From assembly GCA_027605045.1 (NCBI GenBank), contig JAQFWX010000003.1, positions 1,922,001 to 1,986,000 of the forward strand: a stretch of DNA of 64,000 bases. The letters run 5' to 3'. The notes under the pieces were generated by a model. The model searched no databases. It worked only from the letters and a program-made list of their open reading frames with translations, and was not told where the DNA came from. Positions 1-9,582 of the stretch are shown piece after piece (positions within the stretch are counted from its first letter, which is position 1; each line of letters starts with the position of its first letter). Position numbers and translations under genes: made by a program. Source of the DNA: Phallus indusiatus (lineage: Eukaryota; Basidiomycota; Agaricomycetes; Phallales; Phallaceae).

Positions 1-1
1 T

Positions 2-181
2 GCCGGAAAACCTTTAGCATGGTCGCAATTGAGATATGTAACTGCTTCTTTGGTTTACAATTTTGATTTTCTGTTTGGTCGAGAGTATAATCCGTCGCAG
101 TGGGAGGAGGATTTGTTGGATAAGCTTATGGTTGTTAAGGGTCCTCTGCCTGTTCAAATGAAGGTTAGAGTTCGGTCATAG
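2..181 (+). CDS. Cytochrome P450, C-terminal fragment (gene runs off the left edge)
   Basis: The first 180 nt form an open frame of 59 codons ending in TAG at 179-181. The protein begins with the stretch GKPLAWSQLRYVTASLVYNF and ends with a short basic tail. In fungal P450s the helix that follows the haem-ligand cysteine reads roughly GK-LA--E-R---A-L--NFD, and this fragment fits that helix and the final beta-hairpin (a QMKVRVR-like strand). The haem cysteine, the ExxR motif and everything upstream lie outside the window, so substrate and clan cannot be judged. P450s are haem monooxygenases normally anchored in the endoplasmic reticulum. The identification rests on this short helix alone; no splice site is needed inside the fragment. 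Confidence 0.72.
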   Translation, partial: AGKPLAWSQLRYVTASLVYNFDFLFGREYNPSQWEEDLLDKLMVVKGPLPVQMKVRVRS

Positions 182-1090
182 GATGTCTATCATGACCATT
201 AAACTTTGATGTTATTTTCATGCGTTACGTATTTATATTCATTTGCTGTATTGTAATTATTTATTGCATATGCAACTCCATTCTTATATTTATATACAAT
301 CTGCAAAAAAATGCAATCGAATACTGGGATTGTCCTGAGCTCGCGAAAGGATTTTGTCCAGGTTGATTCATACGACGCGAGGCCAGTTACCAGTCTAAGT
401 GCGTAAAGCTTTTTACCACTGGAGAATGATATGATCCAGCCGTTGGGCTCAAAGGGAAAAGAGGGATTGTTTGATACTTGATCTTCAATTATTGTTGGAC
501 GGTTGGGATTATTTTCAACAGGAGACTTTTATCAGTCCAAAAAACAACATAGTAATTTCCCGTTCAGGGAACAAATAAAGACTCAAACGTCAATATGCAA
601 TATTTAATTAATGGTTTTCCAGTGTATGAAAAAAAAGAAGTTGATGAATGGCCATTGTACAAAAACACATGGCGCCAACGTTGCGGACCTTGGGTTCCGT
701 TGCCCTTGAGTGCTGTCTTGCTCAAGATCGCACAGGTGTTATTCGTTTCATTGACATTTAAATCACCAAAGGTATCAAAGTAGCCTGATACATCCCAATT
801 CACGATTTCACGCAGCACCGACTACGATTCCAGGCCAGGGGGGAATCTATGGAATCGAATTCCCACCAAAAGAAGCTTTTTGACCATTTATTCATTTAGT
901 TTAGCACCTCATGAAATTGAAATACGATATGGAAGCCCAATGGTACATGGCTAGAACTTTGAGAAGAGCTCAAATCTCAGCATCTGTCCCAAAGCAGCCC
1001 AGCCTATGACATTCCGGCGACGCGTCCGCTTCCCACCAAACTACGTAGGGCGCTTACTGTAAGGCGCGTGGAACGCATCGTGCCACCAAG
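182..1090. other. Intergenic region, P450 to DHFR
   Basis: About 900 nt with no gene I can support. Two overlapping small frames (595-783 plus, 564-818 minus) cover the same bases on opposite strands, match no family I know and have no convincing splice signals. The last 100 nt before the DHFR start are presumably its promoter and leader. Confidence 0.5.
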
Positions 1091-1784
1091 ATGGTTCCGT
1101 TCACTATTATCGTCGCAGCTACCCGCAACAATGGCATTGGTCAAGGCTCACGACTTCCTTGGAGGTTACAAAAGGAGATGGCCTATTTTGCGAAAATCAC
1201 CAAACAAGCACCAAGCGGGCACATCAACGCGCTTATAATGGGTAGAAAAACATGGGAGAGCATACCAAAGAAGAATAGGCCGTTGGTTGATAGGGTTAAT
1301 ATTGTTATCACTGGTAATCCTGATTATAAACTGTATGTGTTTCTTCCATTGATCACCTTTTTTTCTTTTTTTCATGATGCGATCTCCTAGTGAGCCTGTC
1401 AAAGAAAATTCACCATCCGTCATAGAACACGATGTCGATTCAGCGCTGGTTCGGCTTACAGATGGAACCATAACAAAAGATATTGATAAACCATTAAATC
1501 GGTTCTTCATCATTGGCGGCGCGTCGATATATGAAGCTACGTTGGCAATTGAGCTCATATCGCCTACACCTCAGTCACCCTACGTAAATCGTATACTCTT
1601 GACACGGATCCTATCGCCAGATTTTTCTGACTGCGATGTGTTCTTTCCCGACTTCGAAAAGAAGGGCGGTTGGACCAGATCTTCCCATGATGAATTAGAG
1701 AAGTGGGCTGGGTTTGAAGTTGCGAGAGGTGTGCAGGAAGAAAACGGAGTTGAGTACGAATTTCAAATGTGGGTGCGTGGATGA
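1091..1784 (+). CDS. DFR1: Dihydrofolate reductase
   Basis: Two exons, 1091-1332 and 1391-1784, separated by a 58-nt GTATGT...CTAG intron; the splice is phase 2 and gives 211 aa. DHFR reduces dihydrofolate to tetrahydrofolate with NADPH, feeding thymidylate and purine synthesis in the cytosol. Visible family marks: the N-terminal strand and Met20-type loop (ATRNNGIGQGSRLPW), the substrate-helix acidic Glu within RLQKEMAYF, the nucleotide-binding MGRKTWESIP motif, IVITGNP, and the C-terminal cofactor loop FFIIGGASIYEATL with the GG pair. The length fits fungal DHFRs, which carry an insert before the GG motif; here it is the acidic stretch encoded at the start of exon 2. The ATG at 1091 is the first in frame and directly precedes the conserved strand. 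Confidence 0.95.
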
Positions 1785-2360
1785 CGATCGATCATGTTGA
1801 CGTCTGGAACGCAATTATGGCCAGGGAAGAATGGTCTATAGTTGGAATTATTGGACTAATTGGATTGTATCGGACCTAGTTCACGTGTATCGCTGTACTC
1901 ATGCTCTGATTTGTACATGTATTTACCACCGCGCATTCTTCGCACATCCGCTTCACGGGATGACCGAACCTTTATTCCACAAGGAGTCAGAGGGCCACAA
2001 ACGGGGCCGGCGGAGACATTAAATAGCAAATAATTCGATCATGTGTGTAGTGAGTATGTATGGAGTTGAGTTGAACACGTAATCGAGAGCACCGGAATGC
2101 AACTACCATGTATGTAACAATAGCCAACTGCATTCGAGTTAATAGGGATGCAAAGAGGTCTCCTGATTACGTCATCCAGATTCCATCTGGTGAATATAGA
2201 TTTTTTTTTATTCGTCCCCCTCTCGGCAATAGCCGACAATGCGGGTTTCGGCCTGAAGGGCGGGTGCACTGGCTCTATACTTTAAATACATCGAATAGCT
2301 GAACCTCGATTAATTCATGAAACCTCACCCGTTAGTCTCTTCTTTTCCTGCCTCCTCACC
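1785..2360. other. Intergenic region, DHFR to SLC35-like gene
   Basis: 576 nt holding the DHFR 3' region and the promoter of the next gene. Short frames here overlap on both strands and look like chance. A pyrimidine-rich stretch just before the ATG at 2361 resembles a basidiomycete leader. Confidence 0.5.
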
Positions 2361-4184
2361 ATGCCACACAGCAATTTATGTCCCGTTCGACCCGCAGGCT
2401 TTGTACAAGCAATGGGAGGCCTCCCAGTTATTGCTCTTTTCCTGCTCAACTTGACGGTTTTTGTGCTCCAGAGCTCTCTAACACAAGTACCAATCTTTCA
2501 ATCGATTTGAAAACATATGAAACTAACAAGTGTTTTTTTTTTATTTATCTTCTAGTACGTTCAAAGCGATCTACAATTTCGACAGCCGTATTTTCTTCTG
2601 CAAGTACCTTTTTCTTGCCAATATTTAGCTCTTTTATCACAAAACAATAACTAATCGTTTCTTAAAAATCAGATACGTGGCCCATTCTTCGTTTACGATT
2701 ATATTTCCGCTCCACGTCCTCTATCTCTCCTTTACAACAGGAACACCTCTCACGACCTATTTTTCTGTGCTTCGGAAGACACTCGCATCTCGGCTCTCAT
2801 CTGCAGCTTCTGATAGGGATTCCTTCCCAATTTATCGCCTAACCATTTTGATCCTCGCCTTGACAGCTGGTATAAATATACCTTCCCTTTTATGGTACGC
2901 CGCTGTCTCTCTAACCTCGTGAGTAATTAAGCGACAACAAAACCCTTTCTTTTCATTCCGCAAAACTGATAATCAAAAAACGAAATCATTCTTTAATTTT
3001 TGCAAAATCTATTTTTACGCCCACGCTCCATCCTCCTTATCTAAATATATATTCATACGTATAATCCCAGAATCAGCGACGTCACCGCTCTCTGGAATAC
3101 GAACTCATTCTGGGTCTACGTGCTGTCTCCATGGCTATGCGGCGGTACAACCAGATGGGAATTCCGAAAGCTGGGTGCAGTTTTACTCGCCACGATAGGC
3201 GTTATTATCGACGTCTACGGCGGTTCGACTTCTACCCGATCCCCGGACACATTATTCGAATATGATCCAACTCTTTCTTCACCACCACCTCCGATCTCAC
3301 ATGGAGAAGCCATCAACAACTCAGCTTCTTTTTCCTCTTCTTACTCTTTACCTTCTACCGCACCCCTCGCAGGCGATCTTTTAACGCTGATAGCGTCAAT
3401 TGCATATGCTCTGTACGAGGTTCTATATAAACGCTACGTCGCTTTACCGAGCGACGACGTGACGGGCGGTTACGACTATGATGCACTCCCAGTGTCCACA
3501 CCAGTACCAGCGCCCCAATCGTCGCGCCGAGTTTCATCTTCGGACATTAGCACAGGCCTGAACAGCCTACCAATTCACTCGCATTATCAATCATTATCAA
3601 ATCACAGCTTCGGTCGATCCAATCGGACCAATCCGAGTACACATAACACATCTCTTCTCTCGGAATCGGAACACCAACGAGGGAAAGACAACAACAACGA
3701 CATCGATGATGACGACACCGACAGCGCTGATTACTCTGATAATGAGACAGCTGTTACACTGCCGTTAGGCTTGTACGCCAATCTTCTCACCTCGTCTGTC
3801 GGTATATGTACAGCCATTGTTCTAAGTTTCGGATTTCCGCTTTTGCACTGGGCATCGTTAGAACGATTCAGATTACCACCCGATACGCACACGGCGCTAT
3901 GTATCGCCGGAATCGCACTTTCAAGTCTGATCTTCAACGCCTCATTCATGGTCAGTCCAAGTCCTTTCCAAAGTATATATATGTACTAAAACTGGATTAA
4001 GGTTCTGCTAGGTCTCTGGGGCCCCATCCTCACATCAGTCGGAAACCTCCTAACCATCGTACTCGTCATCATCGCAGACTTCTTTTTTAATCACGGAACG
4101 ATCACATTTTGGAGTTTAACAGGAGCGGTTATGATCGCTTCTGCATTTGCAATTCTCGCTTTAGATATGATGCAACCGAAGTAA
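2361..4184 (+). CDS. SLC35F/THI74-like EamA-fold membrane transporter
   Basis: Five exons: 2361-2486, 2556-2599, 2673-2918, 3071-3950, 4002-4184 (492 aa). The protein is a multi-pass drug/metabolite-transporter superfamily member, closest to the SLC35F5/yeast THI74-YML018C group of vacuolar or mitochondrial-linked carriers; the substrate is unknown. Features: first hydrophobic helix at residues ~14-40, the family stretch PYFLLYVAHSSF after helix 1, ISDVTALWNTNSFWVY (the SDVTAL--T motif before helix 4), a second helix set starting PLAGDLLTLIASIAYALYEV, and the C-terminal half ending ILALDMM. A Ser/Asp-rich hydrophilic loop (about residues 263-367) separates helices and is much longer than in yeast. 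Intron 2 appears to use a GC donor (see findings). All junctions keep frame: phases 0, 2, 2, 0. Confidence 0.85.
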
Positions 4185-6157
4185 CAACAAAACAGTCTGT
4201 GGTCTGTGTCTGTATCTGTCTGTGACTCTGTGTTGGCTTCGGAGGCGCGCTGAAGCTGAAGGAAGGAAGCTCAGGAAGCTGTAGAAATAGGCCAGTGTTA
4301 TGGAGTTTATCTTGAAAAAGTGGAGCAAGTTTGAGATTGGAATCATCATTAGAGATATAGAGGCAATGAAAAGGAAAGGAGAGAGAAGGAAAGTTGACAG
4401 CTGGTTTGTTGATATTATTTTACATGATGACAGGACACACATCAACACTACATATTCATCTGTCAATAGGACAATCATGACGTCGACGTCAGCCTAATTA
4501 TTATACATGCAATCATACATCCAAATATATTCATACAATCATACATCCAAATATATTCATACAATCACACATCTGAATATATTCATACAATATCACACAT
4601 CTGAATACATTCATAGATATATATCTTATACCCATATATTGAACACAAACACGCCTGATACGGAATATGATCATGATATTAGGGGGACAATTCAGCTTAT
4701 ATGTATACCGTCTCACACCAAAAACATTCCTTGTTTCTGATTCAGGTTCTCTCTTATTCAAGCGTATACCACCATCATCTTGTTCTAAAACATTTCTTGT
4801 TTTATATATTGAAGGGTACCGACGGCCGCACCGGTTGTTGTAAGTTTGCATTTGCGACTCTAATTTATCCGAATTCTCCCAAGAAAAGAAGAAAATTAAA
4901 ATACCGTATACACATTCCAAAATTCCAAAATTTTCCCCGAATCAACGAGTAAAAGCATAAAGTAGAGTAGAATTTGCGATTGTTGCACATATTAAAAATT
5001 TAAGAGAGAGAGAGAGAGAGCAAGACCGACGGGACGTATATAGAAAGAGAGAGACAGAGAAGAGAGAGATAAAGAAAGAAAGAAGGAAAGGAAATAGTAC
5101 AGTTTGAAAAACAACTTCAACTTTGACAGGAACCTTTGAATGAAAGAATGAATGACCGTATACGTATTTTTTGCACAAGAAGGAGAAAGAGGAGAAAAAG
5201 AAAAGAGATTGTCATGTCATCATGCAACGTACAGCTTGATGGATATTGGTTGAATGAATGAATGGATGGGTGGATGGGTGGATGGAAGAAATGAACGACG
5301 TATATAAAAGAAAGAAAAATTGAGTGTGAATGAACAACAAGGTAATGTGCGCGTGATCCCATTGAACACGCGCGCTGAAAGAAAGGAGAGAGGACTATTT
5401 GAGTAAGCCAATGCAATGCACAGGTTGAATAATAAAAAAAGGGTGGAGATGTATACTACAATATAAAAGAAGGAACGATGGTCGACGCGATCCCTATTTC
5501 CCAATATGGAGTGTTTTGTGTTTTCGAAAGGGCGTCCGTTCGGAGAGAGAGAGAGAGAAAAGTAAATACATACAATAATGCGTTGTAAGAATTGTTTGTT
5601 TGTTTGTTTAAGACGTATAAAAAAAACGACACGACAACAAGCGATGAGACATGACATGACATGGACATGGACACGGACATGCGGTGGACGACGATAAAAT
5701 GATGATGGTGATAATGATGGCGAAAAGAATGACGACCGTTGTTAGAAAGTTAATCGAGCGACGTGATGGGAAGGAAAAGAACCGCGATTGCAAGTTGGAA
5801 CGATTGAAAGGAAGATGGATGGATGGGTGGATGGGCGATAAGGAAAGTGGAAGAGTAGTATGAGTGGTGTAATGACTGTGATAGCGGTGTTCGGTAAATT
5901 GTATTCCTTCTGCACGTTTCTGACGTGTCTATCGCGGTGCATTTCATCCAACTGTCCTCGATTCTTTCATCATTCGGTGTCTGTCTAAACCCTCCAATTC
6001 AAAACCAGAGCGCGCTCATCATCATCATAACTTCATAACGCTCGTCCCAATGTGCTACTACTGACCGAAAAAGGAAAAAAAAAAGGAGACAGAATGGAAC
6101 GATGGATGGAGAGAGAGAAAAAAAAGTGATGGAGAAAAAGAATGTGAAGCTATGCAT
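4185..6157. other. Convergent intergenic region, purine-rich on the plus strand
   Basis: About 2 kb between the 3' ends of the transporter (+) and PPZ (-). It contains a 26-nt tandem repeat at 4510-4615 and, from about 4970 to 6150, a plus strand made mostly of G and A with GA and GGAT microsatellites. The minus strand is therefore pyrimidine-rich, which produces long meaningless Ser/Leu/Phe-rich frames. I see no gene. Confidence 0.6.
4510..4615. repeat. 26-nt tandem repeat, four units
   Basis: Units of about 26 nt start at 4510, 4536, 4562 and 4588 with consensus CAATCATACATCCAAATATA followed by TTCATA. The first two units are identical; the third and fourth differ at a few bases and the fourth has a 2-nt insertion. 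AT-rich, downstream of the transporter stop. Confidence 0.85.
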
Positions 6158-7950
6158 TCATGCGACAGACGATGACGGAACGGCCATACTGAAAAAGAGT
6201 GGATTCGTTAGTCAGGTTCCCGTTTTTTTTTAGAATTAAGGAAACGGTTGTGAAACGAACCTCTTTCGCTTGGCTTTCGTCATTTCTTTGCGCAGTGCTG
6301 GACCGTCTAAAGGTTTCAAAAGCTCAAACGCGCAAAGTAGATCGTCTGATACACTGAAAAAAGGGAGAAGACATCGTCAACATCACGGACAATTACATGG
6401 CGTTAATCGATCAAGAAATGGACATACCTCATACACGCCCCATAATTATCGAATTCTAATAATGAAAATAAATCAGTCTCATAATCCAAAAGAGGAAAAA
6501 GAGAAAAAGAAAAGTGGATAATACATACCACCGCAATAGTTCGGTGCACTAAACACAGTAACTAATGTTCTCTCGTTCCAAAACTCGTATCCATCCTCCA
6601 CGACCATATGCGCTCTACATATCAAATCCATATCATACCGCCCCAGAAAGTCATTAATAATAGCTTTCCCGAAACAGAAGCTGACGCCACGTTCATTGTC
6701 TTCCCAATCTAACGCCGTATCTGATGGATCAGACCATAGTAAATCGTTAAGTAGACCGTAATCGGGAACATCAGTAGGTCGTTGAATCCGCCGAATATCT
6801 TCCATTGAGTGTAAAGAGGGCGAAAGACCGCCGTGAACGCAGAATATTTTGGAGGCTACGATGGCTGCGATGGGGAGGCAGTTGAAGACGTCGATGAAGG
6901 TTCGCCAGATTTTAATGTTACATCGTCTTTTGCATTCGTCATAGAATCCGTACACTATGGAATGAAACGTGAAGTTAAGTATAAATATTCGTTAAGGAAG
7001 AGGTTGTGTGAAGAGAAGAAGTAAAGTCTTGTTTACTCACCTCGGGTCACATTTGCACATTCGTGATTCCCGCGCAAGAGGAAAAAGTTCTCAGGGTACT
7101 TGAGTTTATAACAAAGAAGTAAAAGAATAGTCTCCAGACTCTGCTTGCCCCGGTCGACATAATCGCCGAGGAACAAGTAGTTGGCTGATGGAGGAAACCC
7201 GCACATTTCGAAGAGACGGATAAGGTCCGAGTATTGACCGTGCACATCGCCTACTATTTTGACGGGCGGAGAAAGCTCGATGAGAGTTGGTTGGCTGAGA
7301 AAGACATCGCGTGCCAAAGAGCATATGGCGGTGATTTCTGTGTTCTTGAGACAGACCGACTTGCTTACTTTTCCGGTATAACCGACGTCGAGTAAGCGTT
7401 GTATCATGTCGTCAATATCGATGGATTTGAGCCTCATGTTGGCGTCTGCTGGTGTCAGGGAGGAACTGAGAGGAGCGGCTGTTGATAGAGGTGTCGGATT
7501 GGAGAGGATGGTTGTTGGGCTTGGAATTTCGATTGAAAGGTCCGCACGTTTGACGTCAGGTGAGCTTTGAAAGGAACTGGATGATGGGTTGGGTGAAGAT
7601 GTGGTGGCTGGTGTAGCGGATGTAGATGTGGTTGTAGCAGGTGTGCTGGGAAGTAGAGTAGATGTTGATAAGTCCGTCGTCGACGAGTTAGTCGCATGAT
7701 TGCCATTAGCAGTCCGTGAAGCACTTAGGCCAGGAGCGGGTGGACTATTTGAGGACGAAGCCTCGTCTCCGTTATGACCATCACCGTTCACACTGGCATT
7801 TTTGTAGAGCTGTTGTCCAGACCTAGAAATGCTGTTCTGTGGAGTATTTCCTTCCGAATGTAGTGCACCGCCGAACTCGTCATCTGTGCCTGTAGAATTA
7901 GCGTCCTTGTCCTTGGACTTTTTGGACCTCTTGGACGGCTGATTGCCCAT
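6158..7950 (-). CDS. PPZ1: PPZ-type serine/threonine protein phosphatase
   Basis: Five exons on the minus strand: 7950-7041, 6954-6529, 6455-6428, 6353-6261, 6188-6158 (495 aa). The enzyme is a PP1-like metallophosphatase; yeast Ppz1 regulates salt tolerance, K+ transport and G1/S. The start was placed at [11 protein letters not shown] because PPZ proteins begin MGN for N-myristoylation; an in-frame ATG 21 codons upstream would abolish this. A low-complexity Ser/Thr-rich arm of about 190 residues leads into a complete catalytic domain with GDVHG, GDYVDRG, RGNHE, HGGLSP and [22 protein letters not shown] carries Met where PP1 has Gln, as I recall for PPZ. The C-terminus [17 protein letters not shown] is also PPZ-like. 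Exon 3 is only 28 nt. The last exon is inferred from a CTGACTAAC branch and TTTTTCAG acceptor; without it the protein would end 7 codons into the intron. Confidence 0.92.
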
Positions 7951-8451
7951 GCCTGGAGGGGCCGGTGAATGCGACCTTGTGAGTCGAGCGAGCAACGAGG
8001 CGAGGGGAGCCACTTTGGAGCCAAGTAAAACGCGAAATGTGCTAACCTGAGTTGTTGAAAGAAGATATAGAAATTGTCAGGAAAGAAGCTGTGACTCGAC
8101 TAGATACTACGAGGACGATATGGACAGTCAGTCAGTCAGTCAGTCAAGAGAGTGACAGTGTTTGACACACGCGCCGCGCAGTGGTGCCTTGTGGGCGTCA
8201 CCGGCCCAGGCCACGATTATCTCACCACTGATCTCAGATGCCGTAGCTTATATGTATATTTTATTGTTTTGCAAATGTGTTTTCGCAGGAGAAAGACGCA
8301 TTATATTGTATATTTTTGACATGGAAAAAAGCCTCCATAGCTTGGCATAGCACATAAGAAAAACATGAAGCTGTGTTAATGATGAAACAATAATGATGCT
8401 CTTTCGTGCCGCTCCTTTGGTTCTGGGAACAAACAGCCCTGGTTTTTTTAT
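7951..8451. other. Upstream region of PPZ1, 3' flank of RPS11
   Basis: 501 nt between two minus-strand genes. It holds a (CAGT)5 microsatellite at about 8123-8145 that would lie in the PPZ leader or core promoter. No gene seen. Confidence 0.5.
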
Positions 8452-9214
8452 CTAAAACTTGCCAAATGTCTTAGTTGCCGCCTTGGTCTTCATCACTCGC
8501 AAGACATTGAATCGAACAGTTTTTGACAAGGGACGGCATTGACCTTGTTGTGTATCCATCAGTAAAACCCTTGTTCTTTGTTCTCTCGGAACAAGCAACT
8601 GCGACTCACCAACAGTAACCATATCGCCAAGCTCAACACGGAAAGCTGGCGAAATGTGAGCTGCGAGATTCTTGTGTCTCTTTTCGTAACGGTCTGACAG
8701 CACATGATTAATTGAAAAATCAACGCAACAAAGCTACAAACGTACTGTATTTGGGAACATAGTGCAAGTAATCCCTCCGGATAATGATGGTACGTGTCAT
8801 CTTTGTAGACACGACTTTTCCAGTCAAAATGCGACCACGAATCGAAACGTTGCCAGTGAATGGGCATTTCTTATCTGTTTACAGTTAAATGTTTGAGTCA
8901 CTTCATACCAGTTTCGCAAGAGTTTCAACAGACCAATGTATGTGCCGCTAATGGCCTCGGTAGGTGTCTTGAAACCTAAGCCTACATCCTTAAACCACCG
9001 TTTATCTTTGGTAGCAACTTTCCGTCCACCTAAAAGACAAGTCGAAAGATCAGAAGATACTCAACATCCTTTCTAAACATTTCTACTCACCACGGACTTT
9101 TGCGTTCTGGAAAAGAGGTTGCTTCTGGAAGGCTTTTTCGGCCTAAAAATATGACATTCAAGATTTAGGTGAATTTGCATTGAAATAATTGCTGAATCTT
9201 ACTTGTGTATCCAT
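8452..9214 (-). CDS. RPS11: 40S ribosomal protein S11 (uS17 family)
   Basis: Six exons: 9214-9203, 9142-9091, 9029-8934, 8874-8746, 8693-8610, 8543-8452, giving 154 aa. This is the small-subunit protein uS17 (eukaryotic S11). Diagnostic stretches: [19 protein letters not shown], the [16 protein letters not shown] region, [53 protein letters not shown] and [14 protein letters not shown]. The first coding exon is only 12 nt, common for ribosomal protein genes. The last intron (8609-8544) is 66 nt, in frame and free of stops, so an unspliced frame reads through with 22 extra residues between VTVG and QCRP; yeast and human S11 lack these residues, so I treat it as an intron. The gene is divergent from DNA ligase with 368 nt between starts. 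Confidence 0.95.
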
Positions 9215-9582
9215 CGCGGCCGGGGGGTAGTGTGTCTTGAGGGGATGTGGTTAGTCGGACTCGAAATTACCGAAAAACTGTACATGAGGCCCCATTATTT
9301 GGCGAATATTAGCTAAGCTAAGCGCTCTCGGAAATTGCCGAGAATTCGCTCAGCCTGGAGCGGTGTTGGAGCAGTGCGTGCTATGTAATGGAATAGATAT
9401 ATTGGGTTTATAACAACGATCACGATTATCTTTATTGAACACCATTGCCAAGGAATATCTTCTTCTCCTTTGAAGTTTTGAGCTCAACTCAAGTCTTCGA
9501 TTTTTGGTTTCTTCTCTCTTGCGCGCTCATTTCTCTCGGCGTTCATGAGAGCGTAAATGATACTCTAACATCTAAAACTTTC
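9215..9582. promoter_or_regulatory. Shared divergent promoter region, RPS11 / DNA ligase
   Basis: 368 nt between the RPS11 start (minus) and the upstream ligase start (plus). It contains the imperfect repeat TTAGCTAAGCTAAGCGCTCT at about 9309-9328 and, just before the first ligase ATG, two adjacent minimal upstream ORFs: ATG at 9545 (3 aa, stop 9554-9556) and ATG at 9557 (3 aa, stop 9566-9568). Transcription start sites cannot be read from the sequence. Confidence 0.5.

Noticed and set aside
564..818. 84-codon minus-strand frame and 62-codon plus-strand frame over the same bases.
   Set aside because: No family motif, no splice context, and each is the antisense shadow of the other.
5117..5951. 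Overlapping minus-strand frames of 60-145 codons.
   Set aside because: Same pyrimidine-rich composition effect; no motifs or splice logic.
7951..8013. Alternative PPZ start 21 codons upstream.
   Set aside because: It would bury the MGN N-myristoylation start that defines PPZ proteins.
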